Shown: piece after piece, positions 47,860 through 57,146 of the stretch | How positions within the stretch are numbered: position 1 is the stretch's first letter | How the letters are laid out: every line of letters starts with the position of its first letter | From: Myroides sp. JBRI-B21084 | Lineage (GTDB): Bacteria; Bacteroidota; Bacteroidia; Flavobacteriales; Flavobacteriaceae | NCBI RefSeq assembly: GCF_030545015.1 | Contig: NZ_CP120653.1 | Coordinates: 2,418,001-2,482,000, forward strand | Reading direction: 5' to 3' | DNA length: 64,000 nt | Made by a program: the position numbers and the translations under genes | The notes under the pieces: model-generated | What the model saw: only the letters and a program-made list of their open reading frames with translations | Database searches by the model: none | What the model was told of the DNA's origin: nothing

Positions 47860-47877
47860 CTTATTTGATTGTTAAAA

Positions 47878-47904
47878 AAAAAGAAACTTATTCAGCTTCT
47901 TTTA
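47878..47904 (-). terminator. Terminator-like hairpin after murI
   Basis: On the minus strand AGAAGCT and AGTTTCT pair (one G-U) around a GAATA loop, followed by a long T-run. It lies between the murI stop and the eno promoter. Confidence 0.55.
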
Positions 47905-47915
47905 AATTATCAAAT

Positions 47916-48695
47916 TTAAATTTTTATAAGTTTTGCAATGCCTTTTTGCTGAATAAAACTTTGCATAATTTCTACATTTTTAGTGGTGTAAAATTCTGAG
48001 ATGCCTAATTTGTTATCAGTTTTAAGTAGGTTTTGTTGTTCTAATATTTTTTTAGTGTGTTTAGCAACAGCTAAGCCGGAATCTATAATTTTTATGTTTT
48101 GTGGTAAAATTTGTTGCAATATTGGGGTTAGGTAAGGGTAGTGGGTGCAACCTAAAACCAAATGATCTATGTTTTTTTCAACCATTGGCGATAGGTAGGT
48201 TGTTAATAAATCTTTAAGTTCGGTTGAATACAATCCTCCTTCTTCAATAATTTGCACAATATTATACCCTATTTGGTTTATAAAAGTTACGTTTGGATAT
48301 AAAGTTTGTGCTTCTGTATATTTTTTGCTTTGTAAAGTACCTTGAGTGGCTAGTACACCAACAACACCAGTTTGGGTGTTTAAAGCAGCAGGTTTTATAG
48401 CAGGTTCAATTCCAATTATAGGTACTTTGTAAGTGTTGCGTAATTCGGTAATGGCATTGGTTGTTGCGGTATTGCATGCAACAATTATTATTTTTGCGTT
48501 TTTATTAAGCAACCATTCAGTGTTTTTTTTAGATAAGTGTATAATTTCTTCTTTCGTTTTTTGGCCATAGGGTGCGTTTAAACTATCACCTAAAAATAGG
48601 GTGTTTTCATTAGGTAAAATATTATTTACAGCTTGCCACACGGTGGTGCCACCTATACCAGAATCAAATAAACCTATAGGACGTGTATCGTTCAT
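47916..48695 (-). CDS. murI: Glutamate racemase
   Basis: The 259-residue enzyme supplies D-glutamate for peptidoglycan. The two catalytic cysteines are present in VACNTATTNA and GCTHYPYL, along with the N-terminal GLFDSGIGGTTVW (acid/base-assisting Asp) and PIIGIEPAIKPA. Position after the two ompH genes is typical of Flavobacteriaceae. A TACATTTG box (48700-48707, minus strand) ends only five bases before the ATG, so transcripts from it would be nearly leaderless. Confidence 0.95.
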   Translation of the reverse strand: MNDTRPIGLFDSGIGGTTVWQAVNNILPNENTLFLGDSLNAPYGQKTKEEIIHLSKKNTEWLLNKNAKIIIVACNTATTNAITELRNTYKVPIIGIEPAIKPAALNTQTGVVGVLATQGTLQSKKYTEAQTLYPNVTFINQIGYNIVQIIEEGGLYSTELKDLLTTYLSPMVEKNIDHLVLGCTHYPYLTPILQQILPQNIKIIDSGLAVAKHTKKILEQQNLLKTDNKLGISEFYTTKNVEIMQSFIQQKGIAKLIKI

Positions 48696-48710
48696 AAAAC
48701 AAATGTAAAA

Positions 48711-48741
48711 AAAAACTACCTTAAATTTTAAGGTAGTTTTT
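48711..48741 (-). terminator. Terminator between ompH and murI
   Basis: Near-perfect arms AAAACTACCTTAAA and TTTAAGGTAGTTTT meet with almost no loop, and a T-run follows on the minus strand. It likely ends the bamA-ompH transcript. Confidence 0.7.
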
Positions 48742-48763
48742 ATATTATTTTGTGAAAAACGAA

Positions 48764-49276
48764 TTAGTTCAAAATTTTTAATTCTTTTTTAACTTCAGCC
48801 ATTAAATTAGGACCATCGGCTAAGATAACCCCTGAGCCAATTGTAGAATCTAATACATATTTGTAACCTTTTGCACGCGCTACTTTGTGAATTGCTTGCT
48901 GTGCTTTAGTTAAAATTGGTTCAGATAAAGCCATTTCTTTTTTAGCCATTTCTTGTTGTGCATTTTGAGCAAACATACCAATGCGTTCTTCCATTTCTTG
49001 CATTTCTTTCATACGTGTTTGGTTTAATGCATCACCAGCTGTAGCAGCTTCTGATTGGTATTTTTGACCTTTAGTTTGAAAGTCCTTTTGCATTGTTTCC
49101 AATTCTTTTTTGTATTTGTCTTGCAATTTTGTTAATTCGTCTTTAGCTGTTTTAGACTCAGGCATTAAAGGAATTAACTCTGATACGTTAATGTGTGCTA
49201 CTTCTTGTGCTTGTGCAGCCACGTTAAAACCTACAACCATTAATGCTGCCAAAAACAATTTTTTTAATTTTCTCAT
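48764..49276 (-). CDS. OmpH/Skp-family periplasmic chaperone
   Basis: The 170-residue protein has a signal peptide ending at AAQAQ (about residue 23). The OmpH domain consists of a beta-strand (VAHINVSELIPLMPE), a long coiled-coil (about 43-125) and a closing strand pair (YKYVLDSTIGSGVILADG). Skp-type trimers hold unfolded outer-membrane proteins for delivery to BamA, which is encoded two genes upstream. The standard size contrasts with the longer paralogue next door. Confidence 0.9.
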   Translation of the reverse strand: MRKLKKLFLAALMVVGFNVAAQAQEVAHINVSELIPLMPESKTAKDELTKLQDKYKKELETMQKDFQTKGQKYQSEAATAGDALNQTRMKEMQEMEERIGMFAQNAQQEMAKKEMALSEPILTKAQQAIHKVARAKGYKYVLDSTIGSGVILADGPNLMAEVKKELKILN

Positions 49277-49344
49277 TTTAGAATTTTAATTTAATTTAAC
49301 TTATAAAACCTTTGCGAAGGTACTTATTTTTTTAAAATTTATAT

Positions 49345-50466
49345 TTATATTTTTTTTCGATTTTCTATTTCTTTTAAACGATTTAGCTTTTCTTGTTGCA
49401 TTTTTTTCTTGCGTTCTTCAATTTGTTGTTTGCGCTCTTTTAATGCTTTTTCTTTTTTTGCTAAAACCTCTTTTTTGCGTTCTTCTTGTTCCTTTTTTAG
49501 TTGTTGAACACGTTCAGAAACAGGTTTGTTTGTTGTTGTATTTGTTTGTTGCAATTTACCAGTAATCGCTTCTTCTCTTTTACGTATTGCTTCTTCCTTG
49601 GCTTTTTCGCGTGCTTGTTTTGCTTCTTCTTGTTTTTTTAGAATTTCGTTTTTACGTTTTTCTAAATCTTCAAGTTTTTTTTGTTTTATACGTTCGCGTT
49701 CAGCTTTTATTTTCTCAATTTGCTCTAGTTTTTCACGACGTAATTTTTCAGCAGGCGTTTCAGTTGGTGTGTTTAGATTTGCCTTATTTTGGTTTGCCAA
49801 TTGTTGTTGTTGTTCTTTTTCTTCTTCTAACAAACGTTGGCGTTCTTCAAGTTCGTCGCGTTTTGAACGTTGACGCTCTTTAATTTCATTTTGGCGTTCT
49901 GCAACTTCTAACTGTTCAACCTCTTTTTTGGTTAATTTGTTTTTGTTTCGCGATATTTCAAGTTTACGTAAAACTTGATCTGAAATTTCGTCTGAAGAAT
50001 TGATATATAACAAAGCTGCTTCACTACTTGCTGATTTATCAATAACTGAAGAATAGCGTTTTTTCTTGGCGATTTCTTCAACTATTGTTGAAATTTGATC
50101 TTGTAAGGGTTTCGCTAAGTTTAGTTTTTGTTTGAAATAATCACCGTCTTTACCAAATTTTTCGTGTTGATATTCTAACAGTTCTTTTTCAATTATTTGT
50201 ATATCTTCTTCTTTTTCCTCTATTAATTGTTGGGTTAGCAAAGGACGTTCAACATTTAAGTTTTCTTTTAAATCTGTAATTTCCTTTTTTTTGCGTTCAA
50301 TTACGGCTTCCCATTCAATTGTGCGTTTTTTTAATTCTTTATTAGCTTCGTCATATTCGGGCATTTTACTCATTATAAAATCTGAATCTATATAAGCAAT
50401 ACGACCCTTTTGTGCAAAACCTGCCGTGCACATTGTTAGCAATAAAAAAGAAACTATTTTTTTCAT
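49345..50466 (-). CDS. Long OmpH/Skp-family protein with extended charged coiled-coil
   Basis: The 373-residue protein has a signal peptide ending near FAQKG and an OmpH core (GRIAYIDSDFIMSKMPEYDEANKEL, closing strand YSSVIDKSASSEAALLYINS). About 190 further residues are almost wholly Lys/Glu/Arg/Gln, coiled-coil or single-helix in character (RREKLEQIEKIKAERERIKQ). The extra tail doubles the length relative to ordinary Skp. This long form sits next to bamA in many Bacteroidota. It is probably a periplasmic chaperone whose tail spans or tethers; the tail's role is not known. Confidence 0.87.
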   Translation of the reverse strand: MKKIVSFLLLTMCTAGFAQKGRIAYIDSDFIMSKMPEYDEANKELKKRTIEWEAVIERKKKEITDLKENLNVERPLLTQQLIEEKEEDIQIIEKELLEYQHEKFGKDGDYFKQKLNLAKPLQDQISTIVEEIAKKKRYSSVIDKSASSEAALLYINSSDEISDQVLRKLEISRNKNKLTKKEVEQLEVAERQNEIKERQRSKRDELEERQRLLEEEKEQQQQLANQNKANLNTPTETPAEKLRREKLEQIEKIKAERERIKQKKLEDLEKRKNEILKKQEEAKQAREKAKEEAIRKREEAITGKLQQTNTTTNKPVSERVQQLKKEQEERKKEVLAKKEKALKERKQQIEERKKKMQQEKLNRLKEIENRKKI

Positions 50467-50496
50467 ACATTTAAATATTATTCAAAATGTGTGCCA

Positions 50497-53277
50497 TTAA
50501 AATTGTTGCCCCAGCACAAAGTGTGTTTGCCATCCACCTTTTTCGTTTCGGCCAGGTATTTTATCAAATCCATAACCAAAATCAATACCTAATAAACCAA
50601 ACATAGGCATGTGAACACGAACACCTGCACCTGCCGAACGTTGCAATTTAAATGGGTTGTAGTTAGCAAAACCTTCGTATGCAGCACCTGCATCAAAGAA
50701 TGTTAACACATACGCACTCATTTGTCCTTTTAGTGATATAGGATAACGTAATTCTAATGAGAATTTATTGTACACGGTACCACCAATTTCTCTATTATAT
50801 CCTAATTCATTGTCATATTTTGATGGGCTTAGCGAGTTGTCACTGTAACCACGTAATGCTACATTTTCACGTCCGTCTAATGCACTCATCATCATTCCAC
50901 TTCCTCCTAAATAAAAACGTTCAAATGGAATAATACCACGATCATTATTGTAAGCGCCTAAAAAACCAAATTGACCTTGAGAACGAAGTACTAATTTATC
51001 AAAAATAGTAGTGTACCAATCTGCTTTAAAATTAATTTTATAATATTCTAACCAATTAAATTTCTTTTGGTTTAATTTATCTTGATCTACACGTGCATCT
51101 TGATAATTAGCAACTGGTAAGCCTTGTTCATTTAGATACGAACCTGCTGGAATATCGGCACCAGTTACTGGGTTTGTTTGTACACTTGTAGTTTTGTATT
51201 TGTATTCTTCTAAATTTTCAAGATTTTTATAATCTATATTGTTTACTAAAGAATATGGGAAAGTGAATTTACCCGATACGCTAAAAAAGGCACCTGATTG
51301 CGGATAAATAGATGGCATTAAACCTCCACGATTATCACGTGATAATTCTACCGTATATGCTAAGTTACGTGAAGAACCGTTACGAAATGCAAAAAAGTTA
51401 GAATAATAGTTATTTAGTTCATAATACTGGAAACTTAACGAATGTGATAATGTAAAAGCGTCATCTGGCACTAATAAACGTTTTGCAACACCTAAAGTTG
51501 CTGTTGTTATGTTTAATCCTTGATTACGGTCTATATCACGAGTTGTGAAGTTATATGATTTTTGACTTGTGTACGATACCGAACCGAATAACGATATTGG
51601 GCGACGACCACCAAACCATGGTTCAGAAAAACTTAAACTATACGTTTTAAAGTACGATGCAGCTTGTAAACGTAACGACATTTTTTGCGCATCGCCCATA
51701 GGGAAAGGGGTATAAGCATCTTTATTAAAAATGTTACGTGCAGAAAAGTTATTAAACGATAAAGCTAATGTACCTATAAAAGTACCACCACCGTAACCAC
51801 CTTGTACTTCAACTTGCGATTGACCGTTTTCAACAACCGGAAAATCAACATCAACCGTTGCTGTTTCTGCATCGGCATTTTTAACATCAGGGTTTAAAGC
51901 CGAAGCATCGAAAATTCCCATACTACCTAAGCGGCGTACTGATTCAACCAAATCAGCTTTTGACCATTTTTGTCCTGGTAAAGTTCTTAATTCACGTAAA
52001 ATAATGTAATCATGTGTTTTGTCGTTTCCTGAAACGGTAATGTTATTAAAATGCGCTACAGGACCTTCAAAAATGCGTACATCAAAATCAATCGTATCGT
52101 TGTTTGTTGCTGTTTCAATTAAATTTACTTGTGACCATAAATACCCTGCATTTTGATACACGTTTTCAATATTCATAGCATCAGGGTTTGTAGGATCTTT
52201 AACGCGTTTTTCTAATAAAACACCGTTGTAAACTTCGCCTTTTTGTAATCCTAAAATGTTTCTTAAATTCTGACTTGGGTATTCGCTATTACCAATAAAA
52301 CGGATATCGCCAATGTAATATTTATTGCCTTCTTCAAGATTAATATCTATTGCAACCGTATTGTTTTTAGGGTTATATGTTGCTTTTTCAGAAATGATAC
52401 GTGCATCGCGGTATCCTTTTTCCTTATAGGCATCTACAATATTTGATAAATCGTTTTTATATTCAGTTTCAATAAATTTCGACGGTTTAAAGATACGTAT
52501 TGGATTTAGTGGGCTTCGCAACTTTGTTTTTTTCATTGCTTTGCGCAATTTTGCATTTGCAAGTTGCTTGTTTCCTTCAAAATCAATATCAGAAATGCGT
52601 ACTTTATGGCCTTTGTTAATGTCTATAATTAAATCGGCAGTTTTGTTATCGCTGTGTAATTGTTTGGTAACGTTTACTTTAGTGTTGTAAAAACCTTCTT
52701 TGCGGTATTTGTTGGTTAAATAATTTTTTGTGTTTGCAATAAGGTTTTCGTTGATAATTTTACCTTCAACAATTTTAATTTTCTTGTCTTTAGTTGGTAC
52801 TGTTGTATTTACTACCGGAGCAGATAATTGTAAATCTTTTAAAATTTCTTCTTTTTTAGATTTTTTAACGCCAGTAATTTGTACATCTTTTAAACGCGGA
52901 AGTTCGTTTAGATAAATTTCAAGGTTAATAACATCGTCTACAATCGAAGTTTGATAAACGTTAATATCGTTAAAATAACCTGTTTTCCATAATTTTTTTA
53001 TAGCATCTGAAATTTCTTCGCCAGGTAAATTAATTATTTGGCCTTTTTCTAAACCTGCATAGGTAGAAATAGTTAGTTCGTTAAAATGATGGTTACCGCT
53101 AACTGTAACAGTGCCTAAACGGTATTTTTTTTGTTGAACTGGTTGATCTTCTTGGTTTTGCAAGTTTTCTTTTGCATTATTATCGGTGTTGGCTGTATTG
53201 CCTGTTTGCGCTTTTACAGTGTTGACTGTAAAGCATACTAATAATGGAAAAAAGTATTTTAATTTTATGCGATGCAT
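50497..53277 (-). CDS. bamA: Outer-membrane protein assembly factor BamA
   Basis: The 926-residue Omp85 protein is the essential insertase for beta-barrel proteins. After a signal peptide and a Gln/Asn-rich linker come about five POTRA domains (residues about 50-470, for example GTVTVSGNHHFNELTI and YIGDIRFIGNSEYPSQNL). The C-terminal barrel has VALRGYSDNSL (the RGF/RGY lid motif), and the protein ends in a Phe (VLGQQF), the outer-membrane targeting signature. Longer than proteobacterial BamA because of POTRA and barrel insertions usual in the phylum. It is 12 bases after uppS and followed by the two ompH genes. Confidence 0.95.
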   Translation of the reverse strand: MHRIKLKYFFPLLVCFTVNTVKAQTGNTANTDNNAKENLQNQEDQPVQQKKYRLGTVTVSGNHHFNELTISTYAGLEKGQIINLPGEEISDAIKKLWKTGYFNDINVYQTSIVDDVINLEIYLNELPRLKDVQITGVKKSKKEEILKDLQLSAPVVNTTVPTKDKKIKIVEGKIINENLIANTKNYLTNKYRKEGFYNTKVNVTKQLHSDNKTADLIIDINKGHKVRISDIDFEGNKQLANAKLRKAMKKTKLRSPLNPIRIFKPSKFIETEYKNDLSNIVDAYKEKGYRDARIISEKATYNPKNNTVAIDINLEEGNKYYIGDIRFIGNSEYPSQNLRNILGLQKGEVYNGVLLEKRVKDPTNPDAMNIENVYQNAGYLWSQVNLIETATNNDTIDFDVRIFEGPVAHFNNITVSGNDKTHDYIILRELRTLPGQKWSKADLVESVRRLGSMGIFDASALNPDVKNADAETATVDVDFPVVENGQSQVEVQGGYGGGTFIGTLALSFNNFSARNIFNKDAYTPFPMGDAQKMSLRLQAASYFKTYSLSFSEPWFGGRRPISLFGSVSYTSQKSYNFTTRDIDRNQGLNITTATLGVAKRLLVPDDAFTLSHSLSFQYYELNNYYSNFFAFRNGSSRNLAYTVELSRDNRGGLMPSIYPQSGAFFSVSGKFTFPYSLVNNIDYKNLENLEEYKYKTTSVQTNPVTGADIPAGSYLNEQGLPVANYQDARVDQDKLNQKKFNWLEYYKINFKADWYTTIFDKLVLRSQGQFGFLGAYNNDRGIIPFERFYLGGSGMMMSALDGRENVALRGYSDNSLSPSKYDNELGYNREIGGTVYNKFSLELRYPISLKGQMSAYVLTFFDAGAAYEGFANYNPFKLQRSAGAGVRVHMPMFGLLGIDFGYGFDKIPGRNEKGGWQTHFVLGQQF

Positions 53278-53289
53278 TATCTATAAAAA

Positions 53290-54030
53290 TTATTTATTTA
53301 ATTGTTCACTGGTTTTACCGTATCGGCGTTCACGGTTTTGGTAAACTTGTAAAGCCTGTAAAAGATGCTCGTTAGAAAAGTCGGGCCAAAGCACGTCGCA
53401 AAAGTATAATTCGGCATAAGCAATTTGCCATAATAAAAAGTTACTAATGCGTTGTTCGCCGCTTGTACGTATCAACAAATCAACATCGGGTAAATTATTG
53501 GTGTAAAGATGCTCATTTATAATAGATTCATCAATAGCATCAATTGAAATTATATTATTTTTAACTTTGTTACATATTTCTTTTGTTGCTTCAACTAGTT
53601 CATTTCTAGACCCGTAGCTTAAAGCAAGCGAAAGTGTAAGGCGGTTATTGTTTTTTGTTTTTTCTAAAACTTCTGTTAATTCTTTACGAACAGAAGCGGG
53701 CAAAAGATTTAAATTACCAATTGCGTTTAGTTTAATATTGTTTTCGTGTAAGGTTTTTACTTCTTTTTTTAAAGCTTTTACTAAAAGTTTCATTAGCATA
53801 TCAACTTCAAACTGAGGGCGGTTCCAGTTTTCGGTTGAAAAAGCATAAAGTGTTAAATATGGTATTCCTAAACGTGCACATTGCTCTACAATTCGCTTCA
53901 CAGCTGTAGCTCCGTTTTCATGACCTATAGTGCGTAAAAAACCTTTTTGTTTAGCCCAACGGCCATTACCGTCCATAATTATGGCTAAATGTTTGGGTAG
54001 TTTTTCAGGAATTATTGTGTTTTCTTTCAT
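53290..54030 (-). CDS. uppS: Undecaprenyl diphosphate synthase
   Basis: The 246-residue cis-prenyltransferase makes the lipid carrier for cell-wall precursors. Conserved: LAIIMDGNGRWAKQKG (substrate Asp), the TLYAFSTENWNRP region, SLALSYGSRNELVEA and DLLIRTSGEQRISNFLLWQIAYAELYF. A longer frame starts upstream, but its first 32 codons overlap the DUF6089 gene and are not conserved, so the ATG at 54030 is used. The gap to the DUF6089 stop is one base. Confidence 0.95.
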   Translation of the reverse strand: MKENTIIPEKLPKHLAIIMDGNGRWAKQKGFLRTIGHENGATAVKRIVEQCARLGIPYLTLYAFSTENWNRPQFEVDMLMKLLVKALKKEVKTLHENNIKLNAIGNLNLLPASVRKELTEVLEKTKNNNRLTLSLALSYGSRNELVEATKEICNKVKNNIISIDAIDESIINEHLYTNNLPDVDLLIRTSGEQRISNFLLWQIAYAELYFCDVLWPDFSNEHLLQALQVYQNRERRYGKTSEQLNK

Positions 54031-54031
54031 T

Positions 54032-54721
54032 TTATCTTGGGGCGCAATAACATGGATTTTTACCAAAAGTGTACGATAAGCTAATACCCGAAAAAACATA
54101 CCAATCGTTGCTGTTGGTGTTGCCAAAAGCTACAATTGTAGTTGATGGTTTTGCAGGATTGTTCCCGTCTAAGTTATCGGTAAAGGAATAACGTGCGCCA
54201 ATTTCGGCGCTAAGCACCATTTTTTTATTAAGTAAAGCTTTTATACCAAGAGTTATTGGTACAGCTAATGCATATTCAGTTTCTTTTTCAATTTGCTTAT
54301 TAAAGTTGTTAAAGTACGTTTCGCGGTACGATAAGCCTGCTAAACCTGTGTGTAAATAAGGGGTAAAAGCAAACCAACTGTTGTGTAGGTCAAATTCAAA
54401 AAAGTTAAATTCTAGCCCTAACAGCAATTCGTTAATGGTGTTTTTTGTTGATAAATTACGAGCTTTTCTAAGAGGCATGTCCGATTCGGAATCTTTTCCA
54501 GTAATAGGCATGTAAGTGTAATTTAAACGCCATGAATGTCTTGGGCTACGGTTCCATTTGTATTGAAAACCATATGCCATATCGGTTGGATTAATGTGTT
54601 TGGTTGATCCAATATCACCAATATAATTGGTTGCACCAACAGTTGGCCCAAGTTCGTGAATTTGACTTTGAGCTGTACAAGCACCTAAAATAGTTAATAT
54701 GGTTAAAAGTTTTCTTTTCAT
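54032..54721 (-). CDS. DUF6089-family outer-membrane beta-barrel-like protein
   Basis: The 229-residue protein has a signal peptide (cleavage near ACTAQSQ) and alternating strand patterns typical of a small outer-membrane barrel: ELGPTVGATNYIGDIG, YGFQYKWNRSPRHSWRLNYTY, and a final GISLSYTFGKNPCYCAPR. The conserved neighbourhood (nadK-DUF6089-uppS-bamA) marks it as the flavobacterial DUF6089 protein. Its role is unknown, but the placement suggests envelope biogenesis. The start at MKRKLLTILTIL (54721) gives a normal signal peptide. Confidence 0.85.
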   Translation of the reverse strand: MKRKLLTILTILGACTAQSQIHELGPTVGATNYIGDIGSTKHINPTDMAYGFQYKWNRSPRHSWRLNYTYMPITGKDSESDMPLRKARNLSTKNTINELLLGLEFNFFEFDLHNSWFAFTPYLHTGLAGLSYRETYFNNFNKQIEKETEYALAVPITLGIKALLNKKMVLSAEIGARYSFTDNLDGNNPAKPSTTIVAFGNTNSNDWYVFSGISLSYTFGKNPCYCAPR

Positions 54722-54796
54722 TGTATGGATAATTTGCAAATATACTAATGTAAACGAATAATTTTTATATTTATGATGTATTTTACAAAAATGTGG

Positions 54797-55681
54797 TTAA
54801 TTTCTTTTGTCTTCACCCCATAATAATTTACTTCGTAAGGTTCTTAAAAAAGTAACCGAAGGAAATTCAACCATATTTACTGTGTGGTTTGCTAAGGCAA
54901 TTTCTATTTCAGAATCGGTACTCACGGTGGCCATTTCAGAATCTAACGAAAGTAAAAAATGTGCTTCGCGGCTACTAATTTTCATTCTAATTTTACTTCT
55001 GTCGTTAATTATCAATGGTCTAGTAGTTAAGTTGTGTGGTGCAATTGGGGTTATTACCAAGCAATTGCTATCGGGCGTAATTATTGGTCCGCCACAACTT
55101 AAGCTATAACCTGTACTGCCTGTTGGTGTTGAAATAATAATTCCATCGGCCCAATAAGTGGCTAAAAATTCATCGTTAATATAGGTGTCAACCGTTATCA
55201 TTGATGTGGTGTTTTTTCGTGTAACAGTAATTTCGTTCAATGCAAAATTTACATTAAAACTGTTTATAGCATGGTTTGGTGCATTAAGTTGTAATAAGGT
55301 GCGACGCGATAATGTGTATTGGTTAGAAAACAAAAGCGGTATTAAAGCCGAAATAGCTTCTTGTTGTACATTTGCTAAAAAGCCTAATCTACCAGCATTT
55401 ATACCAACTATTGGTATGTTTTTACTTTTAACAAAATTTGCTGCGCGCAATAAAGTTCCATCGCCACCAATGCTTATAAAAAAATTAGTATCATCGGCAA
55501 TATCGTTATGCGATGAAAAAGTTTGGCAGGTAAAGTTTAGTACCTTGTTTTCGTTTAAAAGGTTGTAAAAATCGTTTTCAAAAATAATTTCGGCCTGATG
55601 TTCTTGTAAGGCAAAAACAATTTTATCTACAATGTTTTTGTATATTGGTTTGTAATTTTGAGCGTATATGGCAAATTTCAT
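54797..55681 (-). CDS. nadK: NAD kinase
   Basis: The 294-residue enzyme phosphorylates NAD to NADP. Conserved: SIGGDGTLLRAANF (ATP and catalytic Asp), GINAGRLGFLANV, NEITVTRKNTTSMITVDTY, and DGIIISTPTGSTGYSLSCGGP. Length is standard. It is part of the leftward envelope cluster between the CBS-domain gene and the DUF6089 gene; the gap to DUF6089 is 75 bases. Confidence 0.96.
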   Translation of the reverse strand: MKFAIYAQNYKPIYKNIVDKIVFALQEHQAEIIFENDFYNLLNENKVLNFTCQTFSSHNDIADDTNFFISIGGDGTLLRAANFVKSKNIPIVGINAGRLGFLANVQQEAISALIPLLFSNQYTLSRRTLLQLNAPNHAINSFNVNFALNEITVTRKNTTSMITVDTYINDEFLATYWADGIIISTPTGSTGYSLSCGGPIITPDSNCLVITPIAPHNLTTRPLIINDRSKIRMKISSREAHFLLSLDSEMATVSTDSEIEIALANHTVNMVEFPSVTFLRTLRSKLLWGEDKRN

Positions 55682-55689
55682 CTACTTAA

Positions 55690-56346
55690 CTAAATGTTTA
55701 AAAATTTATCTAAATAAGCCGAACGATTTTTAAGTTCGTTTAAATAAGAATCTTCGTTGTGGTTTGATATAATTTCGTATCCAAACCTACGAAAAGTTTG
55801 AATAATTTCGTTAATGTTACCAGCCGTAGCTTTTAGGGTAATTTGTGCAAAGTGATCTTCCATTTGCGATACAAATATGCCTAAAAGTTTACAATTATTG
55901 CTTTCAACAATTTGTGCTATTTCACTAATACTGTAATCTAAATAATGTTTTTGAACAACAAGTGCCAAACCAGCATCTTTCATAAAAGGCGTTTGGTTTA
56001 AAAAAGGCAAAACATCGGTATATAAAATATAGCCCATATAAGTGTTGTTTTCGTTTAAAACAGTAAGTAAATTACAGTCAAACTGTGCGAATTTTTCTAA
56101 AATTTCAAACCAACTGGCATCTTCCCTAATAAAATGAGGTAAAAGCGTGTATCGATATTCATTAATTGTTTTTGTTTTAGATGGAATAATATCAACCGTT
56201 GCAATAGCGCCCATATAAACTCCGTTTTCAACCACCGGAAAGTGACTGAACTGGTTTTCTTCGGTAAACTGAAGCACGTCTTCAAATTTAGTATTAAAAG
56301 AAAACGGCTTAGGTTTATGTTTTATTAGGTTTTGTATCGATTTCAT
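55690..56346 (-). CDS. CBS-domain protein
   Basis: The 218-residue protein has a CBS pair in the N-terminal two thirds: NQFSHFPVVENGVYMGAIATVDI in the first and LLTVLNENNTYMGYILYTDVLPF in the second. A C-terminal ACT-like segment follows (GIFVSQMEDHFAQITLKATAGNINEIIQTFRRFGYEI). CBS domains usually sense adenine nucleotides. The target is unknown; conserved linkage to nadK in Flavobacteriaceae may point to nucleotide sensing. A start five codons upstream (56361) is possible, but MKSIQNLIK looks more typical. It is divergent from pdxJ. Confidence 0.82.
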   Translation of the reverse strand: MKSIQNLIKHKPKPFSFNTKFEDVLQFTEENQFSHFPVVENGVYMGAIATVDIIPSKTKTINEYRYTLLPHFIREDASWFEILEKFAQFDCNLLTVLNENNTYMGYILYTDVLPFLNQTPFMKDAGLALVVQKHYLDYSISEIAQIVESNNCKLLGIFVSQMEDHFAQITLKATAGNINEIIQTFRRFGYEIISNHNEDSYLNELKNRSAYLDKFLNI

Positions 56347-56405
56347 AACAAAAAAATTCATTGCAAAATAATTAAAATAATCGGTTTTACACCCAATTTA
56401 CTTTG

Positions 56406-56413
56406 TATTTTTG
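56406..56413 (+). promoter_or_regulatory. -7 box of the pdxJ promoter
   Basis: TATTTTTG matches TANNTTTG, 19 bases before the pdxJ ATG. No clear -33 element. Confidence 0.4.
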
Positions 56414-56432
56414 TTGATAAATTACTTTACTA

Positions 56433-57146
56433 ATGACAAAATTATCTGTAAATATCAATAAAATAGCTACTTTGCGTAATGCGCGTGGCGGTAATGTGCC
56501 TAATTTGTTAAAAGTAGCTGCCGATGTACAACTGTTTGGCGCACAGGGGGTAACTATTCATCCTAGACCCGATGAACGACACATTCGCTACCAAGATGCT
56601 CGTGATTTAGTTAAGGTTGTAACTACCGAATACAATATTGAGGGAAATCCAATGGACGATTTTATGAATTTGGTATTAGAATGCAAACCAACCCAAGTAA
56701 CTTTAGTACCCGATGCAGTTGATGCAATCACATCAAACGCTGGTTGGGATACAGTTAAACATCAGGCTTATTTAAAAGAGGTAATTGCCGAATTTAAGCG
56801 CAATAATATTAGAACTTCTATTTTTGTAGATCCTGTTTTATCTATGATTGAAGGTGCTAAAGAAACCGGAACCGATCGCATAGAATTGTACACCGAAGAA
56901 TTTGCGCACCAATACGGTTTAGGAAACTTAAAAGCAATTGAACCATACGCAAAAGCAGCAGAATTGGCAAATGCATTAAGTTTAGGTATTAACGCTGGGC
57001 ACGATTTAAGTTTAGATAATATTGAATTTTTTAAACAGAATATTCCTGGTTTGTTAGAAGTTTCTATAGGGCATGCTTTAATTTCTGAAGCAATTTATTT
57101 AGGCTTAGAAAATGTAGTGTGTTTATACAATCAAAAGTTGCGCTAA
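56433..57146 (+). CDS. pdxJ: Pyridoxine 5'-phosphate synthase
   Basis: The 237-residue TIM-barrel enzyme performs the last ring-closing step of de novo vitamin B6 synthesis from 1-deoxyxylulose 5-phosphate and 3-amino-2-oxopropyl phosphate. Conserved: LSVNINKIATLRNARGG (active-site region with Asn), GVTIHPRPDERHIRYQD, and LGINAGHDLSLDNI near the end. Its stop overlaps the next gene's start (TAATG), so they are translationally coupled. It is divergent from the CBS-domain gene. Confidence 0.95.
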   Translation: MTKLSVNINKIATLRNARGGNVPNLLKVAADVQLFGAQGVTIHPRPDERHIRYQDARDLVKVVTTEYNIEGNPMDDFMNLVLECKPTQVTLVPDAVDAITSNAGWDTVKHQAYLKEVIAEFKRNNIRTSIFVDPVLSMIEGAKETGTDRIELYTEEFAHQYGLGNLKAIEPYAKAAELANALSLGINAGHDLSLDNIEFFKQNIPGLLEVSIGHALISEAIYLGLENVVCLYNQKLR

